DNA of 9,972 nt from a bacterium. GTDB taxonomy: Bacteria > Patescibacteriota > Minisyncoccia > Minisyncoccales > UBA10102. The stretch is taken from positions 1-9,972 of the forward strand of contig JAUSJU010000055.1 of NCBI GenBank assembly GCA_030647175.1, written 5' to 3'. Position numbers and translations under genes: made by a program. Positions 1 through 5,120 of the stretch are shown piece by piece. The notes beneath the pieces are model-generated. The model had not been told where the DNA came from, did not search any database, and saw only the letters and a program-made list of their open reading frames with translations. The first letter of the stretch is position 1. Every line of letters starts with the position of its first letter.

Positions 1-128
1 CCGGATCTCGGGTACATCGTGACGAGAGCAGGCGTGAAGAACGGGAAGGTGGAGCAGGCAGAACTTGAACCGGATCTCGGGTACATCGTGACGAGAGCAG
101 GCGTGAAGAACGGGAAGGTGGAGCAGGC
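1..128 (+). repeat. In-frame tandem duplication, 59-bp perfect copies, 69-bp period
   Basis: Bases 1-59 and 70-128 are identical over all 59 positions, separated by 10 bases, so the period is 69 bp (23 codons) and the M16 frame stays open through both copies. The repeated peptide begins PDLGYIVTRAGVKNGK and ends VEQA. M16 proteins normally have a single such segment. Because the duplication lies exactly at the left edge of the window, an assembly artefact at a contig end is at least as likely as a real duplication. Confidence 0.9.
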
Positions 129-456
129 GGTAGCTACCATCTTGAAAGAATACAGAAAGATTGCAGATCACGGGGTTTCTGCAGGAGAGCTTCAGAAGGC
201 AAAGGAGAACATGAAGGGGAAGATGGCTCTGCAGATGGAGTCTTCCGACGCCCAGGCTTCGTTCTACGGCCTCCAGGAGATCATGGAAAAGAAAACGTTA
301 ACCCCCGAAGAGACATATGATATGATTGAAACCGTCACCAGGGCTCAGGTGAAATCCTTGGCCCAAGAGCTCATGGCTCCTATGAGATTGAACCTCGCCC
401 TCATGGGTCCCCACAAAAATGCGCAGAGATTAAAGAGGCTCATGCTTAAAGCATAA
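1..456 (+). CDS. M16-family zinc peptidase, C-terminal part (5' truncated by window)
   Basis: The reading frame is open from base 1 to the TAA at 454-456, so the start lies outside the window. The visible part (about 151 codons) resembles the C-terminal domain of M16 (pitrilysin/insulinase-like) peptidases: the pattern RAGVKNGKVEQAVATILKEY, then a GVSAGELQKAKENMKGKMAL helix, then a short segment ending LALMGPH. In M16 proteins the equivalent stretch is a '.AGV...ki..a...i..e......gvt..El..aK....g.l.l..E' block of the second, usually non-catalytic, half. The catalytic HxxEH motif would be upstream and cannot be checked. These enzymes normally degrade peptides or process precursors. The N-terminal edge contains a perfect 23-codon duplication that is not expected in the family (see repeat). 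The AI-2E gene begins 7 nt after the stop, suggesting cotranscription. Family call is fairly safe; subfamily and substrate are not. Confidence 0.75.
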   Translation, partial: PDLGYIVTRAGVKNGKVEQAELEPDLGYIVTRAGVKNGKVEQAVATILKEYRKIADHGVSAGELQKAKENMKGKMALQMESSDAQASFYGLQEIMEKKTLTPEETYDMIETVTRAQVKSLAQELMAPMRLNLALMGPHKNAQRLKRLMLKA

Positions 457-463
457 CTTCTAT

Positions 464-1486
464 ATGAACGAGAAAACGCTGGATATTTCTTGGGAGACGA
501 TAGGCAGAGTGTCTATCGCAATCCTCGTGTTCTATCTACTCTTCCTCACGAGGGATATTTTCATGTGGATGCTGTTCGGGGTCGTCATCTCCATTCTTTT
601 TGAACCCGTCATCGACTTTGCCAGCCGTTTCGGAATTCCACGGGGGATCTCCGTGGTGTCTGTGTACCTTGCGTTCTGCGGGATATTAGCTCTTACGCTC
701 TACAGCATATCCCCGTTCTTTGTAAATGAAATCCAGAGATTCTCCCAGCTTCTTCCCCAGTACCTCCAGGTTGCCGCTCCTCCCCTGAAAGGGTTCGGAC
801 AGGAAGCGTTCTCTACTATCCAGGGAGTTCTTACGGCTCTGGGAGACAATGCCCAGAAGGTCGCCTCCAATGTCCTTGCGGGGCTCTTTGCTGTGCTCGG
901 AGGGATTTTTTCTGCAATCTTCGTTCTGAGCATCGCCATCTTCCTTTCCCTGGAAGAGAAATCCGTGGAGCGTTTTATTTCATTCCTCTTTCCCAAAGTT
1001 CATGAGCCGATGGCTCTCAGCTTATGGAGAAGGGCGCAGAAGAAGGTTACTGGGTGGTTCATTTCCAGGCTTTTGAGCTCCGCATTCGTGGGACTGCTGA
1101 TGTTCGTCACCCTTTTCCTCTTTGACGTGAAGTACCTGTTTTCTTTGTCCCTGCTAGCTGGGATCCTCAACTTCATTCCCGTGGTAGGGCCTTTGGTGAC
1201 CGCGCTTTTCTTGGGAGTCGTGGTTGCGTTTGACTCATTCACTAAAGCTTTGCTCGTCCTTTTGGCATTCACCTTGATCCAGCAGATTGAAAACAATGTT
1301 TTGACCCCCATTCTCACCAAGCGTTTCGTAGGGCTCCATCCCGTACTGGTGCTGTTGGCTCTGACCATAGGAGGAAAGCTTTGGGGCGTCATGGGAGCCG
1401 TCTTGGCGGTACCTTTAGTGGGCATCCTCTTTGAGTTCCTGCATGATTTTCTTGAGCGAAGGAGAAAGGAAGAGGAATCTTCTTGA
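464..1486 (+). CDS. AI-2E/PerM-family transporter (membrane protein)
   Basis: This 340-aa protein is of typical length for the AI-2E exporter/PerM superfamily (UPF0118). It has hydrophobic segments at about residues 15-48, 62-85, 137-162, 203-220, 226-256, 261-273 and 292-325. The family signature is clear in the C-terminal half: NFIPVVGPLV at 236-245, then an LTPIL stretch at 280-284, GLHPVLVLLALTIGGKLWGV at 290-309 and GAVLAVPLVGIL at 311-322. The C-terminus is short and charged (ERRRKEEESS). Family members are linked to export of small molecules or to Na+/H+ antiport; the substrate here cannot be deduced. ATG 464 is 7 nt after the M16 stop and has no Shine-Dalgarno site, which suggests translation coupled to the upstream gene. 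The final codons overlap the -35 box of the next promoter. Confidence 0.9.
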   Translation: MNEKTLDISWETIGRVSIAILVFYLLFLTRDIFMWMLFGVVISILFEPVIDFASRFGIPRGISVVSVYLAFCGILALTLYSISPFFVNEIQRFSQLLPQYLQVAAPPLKGFGQEAFSTIQGVLTALGDNAQKVASNVLAGLFAVLGGIFSAIFVLSIAIFLSLEEKSVERFISFLFPKVHEPMALSLWRRAQKKVTGWFISRLLSSAFVGLLMFVTLFLFDVKYLFSLSLLAGILNFIPVVGPLVTALFLGVVVAFDSFTKALLVLLAFTLIQQIENNVLTPILTKRFVGLHPVLVLLALTIGGKLWGVMGAVLAVPLVGILFEFLHDFLERRRKEEESS

Positions 1487-1511
1487 CCTCGCACCTGGCG
1501 CTTCGTACAAT
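1483..1511 (+). promoter_or_regulatory. Sigma70-type promoter for the 83-aa gene
   Basis: TTGACC at 1483-1488 and TACAAT at 1506-1511 are separated by exactly 17 bp. The -35 box overlaps the stop codon of the AI-2E gene. A start site near 1518 would give a leader of about 38 nt carrying a strong ribosome binding site. Confidence 0.8.
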
Positions 1512-1555
1512 ACGATATCGTGCGCGTTTCTCAGTACCTTGTAAGGAGGAAGACA

Positions 1556-1807
1556 ATGTCCAGAGTCCTTTCCTCCGATGAATTGCGGGGGATGATTGGA
1601 AGTCATGTGCCAATATACTACTGCGTCGATGGAGATCGCTACGTAGGCGTTCTCTCGGCCCAGGTAGCCGCTTCCTCTACGGGGGAAGACCGATACAGCT
1701 TTATTGGAACGCTGTTCGGCGATGACTACAGATCTATTAAAATCTCCAATGGAAAAGTCGGAGACTTTGCTCTTCCAGACGATTCTCTTTTCGCTCTTGT
1801 TCTATAG
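1556..1807 (+). CDS. Small protein of unknown function, 83 aa
   Basis: I do not recognise this family. The start at ATG 1556 is chosen over the upstream GTG 1520 because AAGGAGGAAGACA (1543-1555) places a near-perfect Shine-Dalgarno site just before it, and because the promoter at 1483-1511 would put GTG 1520 almost at the transcript's 5' end. The protein begins MSRVLSSDELRGMIGSHVPI and is mixed polar/hydrophobic, with no signal peptide, no membrane segment, one Cys (YYCVDGDRYVGVL) and an acidic bias. Alternating hydrophobic residues (RYVGVLSAQV, YSFIGTLFG) suggest a small beta-rich fold, which is inference only. It has its own promoter and terminator, so it is a single-gene unit, probably well expressed. 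The last codons form the 5' arm of the terminator hairpin. Confidence 0.8.
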   Translation: MSRVLSSDELRGMIGSHVPIYYCVDGDRYVGVLSAQVAASSTGEDRYSFIGTLFGDDYRSIKISNGKVGDFALPDDSLFALVL

Positions 1808-1823
1808 CAAGAGCTTTTTTCTT
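1793..1823 (+). terminator. Intrinsic terminator of the 83-aa gene
   Basis: GCTCTTG (1793-1799) pairs with CAAGAGC (1808-1814) around an 8-nt loop that contains the TAG stop codon, followed by TTTTTTCTT. The hairpin overlaps the last five codons of the gene. Confidence 0.85.
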
Positions 1824-1843
1824 CCCTGAAGGTGTGCTACAAA
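1815..1843 (+). promoter_or_regulatory. Putative leaderless promoter of metG
   Basis: An extended -10 element, TG-C-TACAAA (1835-1843), lies so that the expected +1 falls at about 1850, the A of the metG ATG. The -35 position (1815-1820) holds only TTTTTT, the tail of the preceding terminator, with a 17-bp spacer. No Shine-Dalgarno site lies at a useful distance, consistent with a leaderless mRNA. The element is weaker than other promoters here, but its geometry matches those at 7636 and 8112. Confidence 0.5.
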
Positions 1844-1849
1844 AGCCAT

Positions 1850-3544
1850 ATGAAACATATCTATGTCGGGGTTGCGTGGCCCTATGTGAACGACGTGTTC
1901 CATCTAGGGAACGTGGCGGGAGCGTATTTGCCTCCTGACATTTTTGCGAGGTTCCACAGGCTCAAAGGGAACAGAGTGCTCATGGTTTCAGGGTCTGACT
2001 TCCATGGAACCCCTATTACCTTGAGAGCGGAAAAAGAAGGAAAGGATCCCGAAGCAGTAGCCTCGTCCTTCCATGAACTGGATAAACAATACCTCAAACG
2101 GTTTTTCATTGAGTACGATCTCTATACCTCCACCCACACTCCCAATCACCGGAAGGTAGTGCAGGAGATGTTTCTCAAGCTCTTGGGAAACGGGTTCATC
2201 ACAATACTGAAGACAGAACAGCTCTATTCTGAGCACTCCAAGAAATTCCTCCAGGATAGATATATTGAAGGGGAGTGCCCTCACTGCCATGCGAAAGACG
2301 CCAGAGGAGACCAATGCGAGAGCTGCGGAAGGCAATTGGATCCTTTAGAACTCATCAATCCGGTGTCTAAGGTAGATAAGAGCGCTTTGGTAAAAAAGGA
2401 AACAGAGAACTACTTCCTTGATCTGGGAAAACTCCAAGGACCCGTGAAGAAGTGGCTTGTTTCCAGGAAAAACTTGAGGCAATGGGTGCAAAGAGAAGCA
2501 TTGGGCTGGGTGAAAGAGGGATTAAAGCCCAGAGCGATCACGAGGGACATGGATTACGGAGTTCCCCTCCCTATTGCGAAGATTCCTGCCAAGCTGCGCA
2601 TACACAACATCCAGCACAAAGTGTTCTACGTGTGGTTTGAGGCGGTGATCGGGTATCTTTCGGCTGCCATTGAGTACTCCAAGAAGAAAGGGGATCTAAG
2701 ATACTGGAAAAGCTTTTTCTACGACAAAAAAGCTGAGACGTTTTACTTCGTAGGACAAGACAACCTGGTATTCCATACGATCAACTGGCCCGCCCAGCTC
2801 ATTGCCTACGACACAAACATCAATCTTCCAACGAACGTGTTCGTGAACAAGTTCCTTCTGCTGGAAGGAAAGAAGATGTCAAAAAGCAGAAACTGGTTCA
2901 TTGAGACCCCGTACCTTCTAGAAAACTATTCCGTGGATGCTCTGAGATTTTACCTCGCCCTCAATAATCCCGAGCAAAAAGCGTTGAACTTTACCTGGCA
3001 GGATTTTGTGGAAACGAATAATAATATCCTCGTTGCAACCATAGGGAATTTTATCCATAGGGTTCTCACACTTTCTGTAAAGAACTTCGGAGCGTCGTTC
3101 TCTCTTTCAGATGTTTCTCAGCCCGTGAAGGCGCGTATCAAGAAAGCATTTTCAACAACATCTCTTCATATGGAACGGGGAGAGTTTCGGTTAGCTACGA
3201 GTGAAGTTGTTTCGCTTGCTTCTTTTGGCAATCGGTATGTAGACAAGCATCAACTCTGGCATTTAGTAAAGAACGACAAGAAGAAGGCAAAGAAAGCGGC
3301 AATAGATTGCCTAGCGATCATTCAAGCGCTTTCTGTGCTTTTGCATCCATTTACCCCACAAGCGTCAGATACCCTCCGTTCTGTACTGGGGAGTCCAAAG
3401 ACCAAGACAAAAAAAGGAAAAGACCAATGGAATTATGAAAGCCTTTCCTCAAGAGTGCGGTTGGCAAAGAATATCACACCTCTTTTTTCCAAGATAGATG
3501 AATCCGTTATTGCGAAGGAAAAAGCAAAACTAAGTTTGAGATAA
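1850..3544 (+). CDS. metG: Methionine--tRNA ligase
   Basis: This 564-aa cytosolic class I aminoacyl-tRNA synthetase charges tRNA-Met. The N-terminus (MKHIYVGVAWPYVND) leads into the HIGH-type signature HLGN at residues 18-21. GSDFHGTP lies at 48-55. A four-Cys zinc knuckle is at 143, 146, 156 and 159 (CPHC...CESC). YVWFEAVIGYL (260-270) and the KMSKS loop KKMSKS (341-346) follow, then the helical anticodon-binding domain, with WQDFVETNNN around 383-392. No C-terminal tRNA-binding (EMAP/Trbp111-like) domain is present, so this is the short form. An upstream in-frame GTG at 1832 would add six residues but leaves no leader; ATG 1850 matches the usual synthetase N-terminus. The gene follows a terminator, has no Shine-Dalgarno site and is convergent with the 227-aa gene. 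Confidence 0.97.
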   Translation: MKHIYVGVAWPYVNDVFHLGNVAGAYLPPDIFARFHRLKGNRVLMVSGSDFHGTPITLRAEKEGKDPEAVASSFHELDKQYLKRFFIEYDLYTSTHTPNHRKVVQEMFLKLLGNGFITILKTEQLYSEHSKKFLQDRYIEGECPHCHAKDARGDQCESCGRQLDPLELINPVSKVDKSALVKKETENYFLDLGKLQGPVKKWLVSRKNLRQWVQREALGWVKEGLKPRAITRDMDYGVPLPIAKIPAKLRIHNIQHKVFYVWFEAVIGYLSAAIEYSKKKGDLRYWKSFFYDKKAETFYFVGQDNLVFHTINWPAQLIAYDTNINLPTNVFVNKFLLLEGKKMSKSRNWFIETPYLLENYSVDALRFYLALNNPEQKALNFTWQDFVETNNNILVATIGNFIHRVLTLSVKNFGASFSLSDVSQPVKARIKKAFSTTSLHMERGEFRLATSEVVSLASFGNRYVDKHQLWHLVKNDKKKAKKAAIDCLAIIQALSVLLHPFTPQASDTLRSVLGSPKTKTKKGKDQWNYESLSSRVRLAKNITPLFSKIDESVIAKEKAKLSLR

Positions 3545-3550
3545 AAGAAA

Positions 3551-3572
3551 AAAGGGCGAAATGTCGCCCTTT
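3551..3572. terminator. Hairpin terminator between convergent metG and the 227-aa gene
   Basis: AAAGGGCGA (3551-3559) pairs with TCGCCCTTT (3564-3572) around a four-base loop. Read on the minus strand it is followed by TTTTTTCTTTT, so it is a good terminator for the 227-aa gene, whose TAA stop (3571-3573) overlaps the stem. On the plus strand the U-run is only the three T of the stem, so it is weaker for metG. Confidence 0.8.
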
Positions 3573-4254
3573 AGGTCCCTCTTCTCTCAGATGCACGCGC
3601 ACCTTGAATAGGGATGATGTTATGAAGGTCAACTCCTTCCTTGATTCCTTTTGCCATCGCTGACATAAGGAGAGCAGCGGTGTCTGGCATGAAGATTCGG
3701 GCAGAAAGCTCGGCTGAAACGAGAGCGAAATCATCAACTCCAGATTTCAGTTCAAGCCCTCCTTCTTCCGGAATCGCCGTTTGTTCCGCTAAAGAAGTTG
3801 TGCCCGTGGGATTTCCCCCTAGATATGGGATTTGGTCGTCAAGGTATAGGACTGCGAAGACCTGCGCAAATTCTCCTTTAGGAAGGAAGCGCCGTACCGT
3901 TTCGCGACCTATCTGCATCATTTCCTGACCGGCGTACCAGAAGTTGCGGGTTGAGCGGTTCTCATTCACCGACACCCCTGAGATTCCAAAGTGGAAACAG
4001 TATTGGTCGTCCATTCGGGGAATGGCGATGTCGGTCTGCTGGAAGAAGACTTCCCCAGCCCCGTATCCTCCTTCTTGTTGAGGAGGTACTTGCAGATGCT
4101 TTACAAGCACTCTCTCGTACACAATTTTTGTGAACTCTGGGCTGTTGGTGAAGTTAACCATCTCTGCAAACGCAAGGCGGAGTAGTCTGACTTCTTCCGT
4201 TGAGAACTGCTGCATGAATTTGCTAATCGCACCTGCGGTAATCTTCCCTTTCAT
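3571..4254 (-). CDS. Protein of unknown function, 227 aa
   Basis: I do not recognise this family. ATG 4254 is chosen because, on the minus strand, AGGAGGTGG precedes it at good spacing and a promoter lies about 40-70 bp upstream; the frame stays open further upstream to 4455, but that part crosses the promoter. The protein begins MKGKITAGAISKFMQQFSTE. Residues 1-55 look helical (FSTEEVRLLRLAFAEMVNF); a Gly/Gln-rich link follows (QVPPQQEGGYGAGE, 58-68), then aromatic segments (DDQYCFHFGISGVSVN, 82-97; FWYAGQEMM, 105-113) and a C-terminal part rich in small residues. There is no signal peptide or membrane segment, so it is probably cytosolic. It is a single-gene unit with a good promoter and terminator. 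No function is proposed. Confidence 0.8.
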   Translation of the reverse strand: MKGKITAGAISKFMQQFSTEEVRLLRLAFAEMVNFTNSPEFTKIVYERVLVKHLQVPPQQEGGYGAGEVFFQQTDIAIPRMDDQYCFHFGISGVSVNENRSTRNFWYAGQEMMQIGRETVRRFLPKGEFAQVFAVLYLDDQIPYLGGNPTGTTSLAEQTAIPEEGGLELKSGVDDFALVSAELSARIFMPDTAALLMSAMAKGIKEGVDLHNIIPIQGARASERRGT

Positions 4255-4294
4255 ATAGCCACCTCCTAAGGATTTTAAAATGTGTGCTACAAGT

Positions 4295-4322
4295 GATATA
4301 GCATTAAATTGTTTTTTGTCAA
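4295..4322 (-). promoter_or_regulatory. Promoter of the 227-aa gene
   Basis: On the minus strand, TTGACA (4322-4317) and TATATC (4300-4295) are 16 bp apart, with a TG one base upstream of the -10. The expected start near 4288 gives a 34-nt leader containing AGGAGGTGG. The -35 box faces the -35 of the divergent RNA promoter across only 12 bp. Confidence 0.75.
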
Positions 4323-4334
4323 TTGAGAGGTCAT

Positions 4335-4362
4335 TTGACAAACAATCTTGGATGTAGATAAT
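4335..4362 (+). promoter_or_regulatory. Promoter of the RNA unit 4369-4530
   Basis: TTGACA (4335-4340) and GATAAT (4357-4362) have a 16-bp spacer. It is a near-consensus sigma70-type promoter, divergent from that of the 227-aa gene, with expected +1 at about 4369. Confidence 0.8.
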
Positions 4363-4368
4363 AGAGGT

Positions 4369-4530
4369 GCTTTCCCTGTCCAGCTTAACTTCTGCAGGGG
4401 AGGGTTTCAGGGGGTCCGAGGCTAGAAGGCCCATATTGCGAGGGGAGTGCCCCACCTCTTACGACGTGAGCTTGTCTCGGACCCTCCTCTATTTTCCAAC
4501 ACAGGGTATCTTTCAAAGATGCCCTTTTTC
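4369..4530 (+). ncRNA. Candidate structured RNA, about 160 nt (6S-like layout possible)
   Basis: A promoter directly upstream and an intrinsic terminator at the end delimit a short transcript with no credible ORF. Several helices are nested: a closing helix CCCTGT (4374-4379) with ACAGGG (4501-4506); an outer helix AGGGGA (4396-4401) with TCCTCT (4485-4490, one G-U); and a perfect 9-bp helix GGGTCCGAG (4412-4420) with CTCGGACCC (4476-4484). An apical region contains GGGG (4442-4445) pairing with CCCC (4450-4453). A closing stem, a large unpaired central region on both strands and a long apical arm is the layout of 6S RNA, and the size fits. I see no decisive 6S sequence signature, so the identity is open. 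It lacks the SRP RNA, tmRNA and RNase P core motifs. The closing helix shares GGG 4504-4506 with the terminator, so the two are mutually exclusive. Confidence 0.6.
4504..4530 (+). terminator. Intrinsic terminator of the 4369 RNA
   Basis: GGGTATCTT (4504-4512) pairs with AAGATGCCC (4516-4524), giving 9 bp with one G-U and a TCA loop, followed by TTTTTCTTTCT. Confidence 0.85.
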
Positions 4531-4541
4531 TTTCTCAAGAC

Positions 4542-4569
4542 TTGACAAAGATTTTTAAGCAGGTAGAAT
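4542..4569 (+). promoter_or_regulatory. Promoter of the leaderless 25-codon unit at 4577
   Basis: TTGACA (4542-4547) and TAGAAT (4564-4569) with a 16-bp spacer. The expected +1 coincides with ATG 4577. Confidence 0.75.
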
Positions 4570-4576
4570 GCACGAT

Positions 4577-4654
4577 ATGACAATACGCAACCCCAGAACA
4601 TGGCATTATTACGGGAAGCCCTTCACCAAGGGTTGGTTGCGTTTTGCTCTATAG
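4577..4654 (+). CDS. Possible leaderless 25-aa ORF, or the 5' part of a small RNA
   Basis: ATG 4577 sits 7 nt after the -10 box, where transcription should begin, and opens a 25-codon frame ending TAG at 4652-4654. The peptide contains NPRTWHYYGKPFTKGW and is basic and aromatic. The same stretch folds strongly: ACGCAACC (4585-4592) pairs perfectly with GGTTGCGT (4635-4642), enclosing a second hairpin CCCTT/AAGGG (4619-4623/4628-4632). Another small hairpin (AAGAA/TTCTT, 4655-4659/4665-4669) and a terminator (4688-4711) follow. The unit could therefore be a roughly 135-nt regulatory RNA with the ORF incidental, or a leaderless micro-gene. The matching arrangement at 7671 supports one shared element type. 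No function is known to me. Confidence 0.4.
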   Translation: MTIRNPRTWHYYGKPFTKGWLRFAL

Positions 4655-4687
4655 AAGAACCCTATTCTTTGCGTAGACTCTCCACAA

Positions 4688-4711
4688 CCAGCTCTAAGGC
4701 TGGCTGTTTTT
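4688..4711 (+). terminator. Intrinsic terminator of the 4577 unit
   Basis: CCAGC (4688-4692) pairs with GCTGG (4699-4703) around a 6-nt loop, followed by CTGTTTTTAT. The stem is short but GC-rich with a good U-run. Confidence 0.6.
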
Positions 4712-4729
4712 ATACTAGTGGTTTGAAGT

Positions 4730-4815
4730 GCCGGGGCGACTAGTACCCCCGGCTCTCCAGGCCAAGGAGAAGCGCGCTCTTCTTGTAGTACATAATTCAT
4801 TGTTGGAACGCCTGG
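4730..4815 (+). other. Structured leader region upstream of the micro-ORF at 4843
   Basis: Two independent helices are visible: GCCGGGG (4730-4736) with CCCCGGC (4747-4753), and CCAGGC (4757-4762) with GCCTGG (4810-4815). The second encloses an AGAAG/CTTCT hairpin (4768-4772/4779-4783). ACTAGT occurs twice (4714-4719, 4739-4744), the second copy in the first hairpin's loop. A TATACT box at 4711-4716 could be a -10, but I find no convincing -35, so the transcript start is unknown. The region may be the leader of the following micro-ORFs or part of a larger RNA. Confidence 0.45.
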
Positions 4816-4842
4816 TTTCAGCATCAAAGAAAGGAGGAAGAC

Positions 4843-4920
4843 ATGGATCCCAAGAACTTTGGTCCGCACCTCGTGGAAGGCCCGTTCTCTGAGTACCCCA
4901 GTTTCGGCTGGCCTCAGTAA
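4843..4920 (+). CDS. Candidate micro-protein, 25 aa, with strong ribosome binding site
   Basis: ATG 4843 is preceded by AAGGAGGAAGAC (4831-4842), the same 12 bases that precede the 83-aa gene at 1543-1554, at near-ideal spacing. The frame runs 25 codons to TAA 4918-4920. The peptide starts MDPKNFGPHLVEGPFSEY and is rich in Pro, Gly and Phe, ending with an aromatic GWPQ-type tail. It has no Cys and no hydrophobic segment long enough to cross a membrane. A strong hairpin (4937-4970) follows 16 nt later, and a second micro-ORF begins at 4993, so the two may share one mRNA. The ORF is below the size cut-off of ordinary gene finders. Existence as a translated product is inferred only from the ribosome binding site. 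Confidence 0.5.
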   Translation: MDPKNFGPHLVEGPFSEYPSFGWPQ

Positions 4921-4936
4921 GTCGCCCTGAGCAGGT

Positions 4937-4970
4937 AGGGAGGAGAGTTGCGACGGCAGCTCTCCTCCCT
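4937..4970 (+). other. Strong hairpin between two micro-ORFs
   Basis: AGGGAGGAGAG (4937-4947) pairs perfectly with CTCTCCTCCCT (4960-4970), and the stem extends inward by a T-G wobble plus two pairs to about 14 bp with a 6-nt loop. No T-run follows, so it is not an ordinary intrinsic terminator. It could be a processing site, a stability element or part of a larger RNA. Its 5' arm resembles a Shine-Dalgarno sequence but has no start codon in range. Confidence 0.7.
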
Positions 4971-4992
4971 CATCAAACCATGGAGGTGTTAG

Positions 4993-5076
4993 ATGGGATG
5001 GTGTCCTGGCCTTCTCCCCCCAGACGAGATCGCTCCAGATCCTCCTAAACCAATAAAGAAGGGTGGGAAGCCATGA
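4993..5076 (+). CDS. Candidate micro-protein, 27 aa, overlapping its terminator
   Basis: GGAGG (4982-4986) lies 6 nt before ATG 4993. The 27-codon frame ends at TGA 5074-5076, inside the loop of the terminator hairpin (5061-5089), as the 83-aa gene also ends inside its terminator. The peptide begins MGWCPGLLPPDEIAPDPPKP and ends with a basic KKGGKP-type tail; one third of it is proline, so it is unlikely to form a compact fold. An alternative ATG at 4980 gives a 22-codon frame without a ribosome binding site. Support rests on the ribosome binding site and the terminator placement. Confidence 0.4.
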   Translation: MGWCPGLLPPDEIAPDPPKPIKKGGKP

Positions 5077-5100
5077 TGGTTTCCCACCCTCCCCCTTTTT
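5061..5100 (+). terminator. Intrinsic terminator before the M24 peptidase gene
   Basis: GGGTGGGAA (5061-5069) pairs perfectly with TTCCCACCC (5081-5089), and inner pairs extend the stem to about 12 bp with an ATGAT loop. TCCCCCTTTTT follows; the U-run is offset from the stem by six bases. Confidence 0.7.
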
Positions 5101-5120
5101 GCTAGCTTGAAGATATTCCC

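Noticed and set aside
1520..1555. Upstream GTG start for the 83-aa protein
   Set aside because: The expected transcript start is at about 1518, and the ideal ribosome binding site favours ATG 1556.
4367..4558. 63-codon plus-strand frame starting GTG 4367
   Set aside because: It runs through a strong terminator (4504-4530) and into the next promoter. The GTG is only 4 nt after the -10, and the helices explain the sequence better.
4577..4645. tRNA-like appearance of the ACGCAACC/GGTTGCGT stem
   Set aside because: No T-loop motif, no anticodon arm and the wrong length.
4728..4892. 54-codon frame from GTG 4728
   Set aside because: No Shine-Dalgarno site, the start lies in a stable hairpin, and it overlaps the better supported micro-ORF at 4843.
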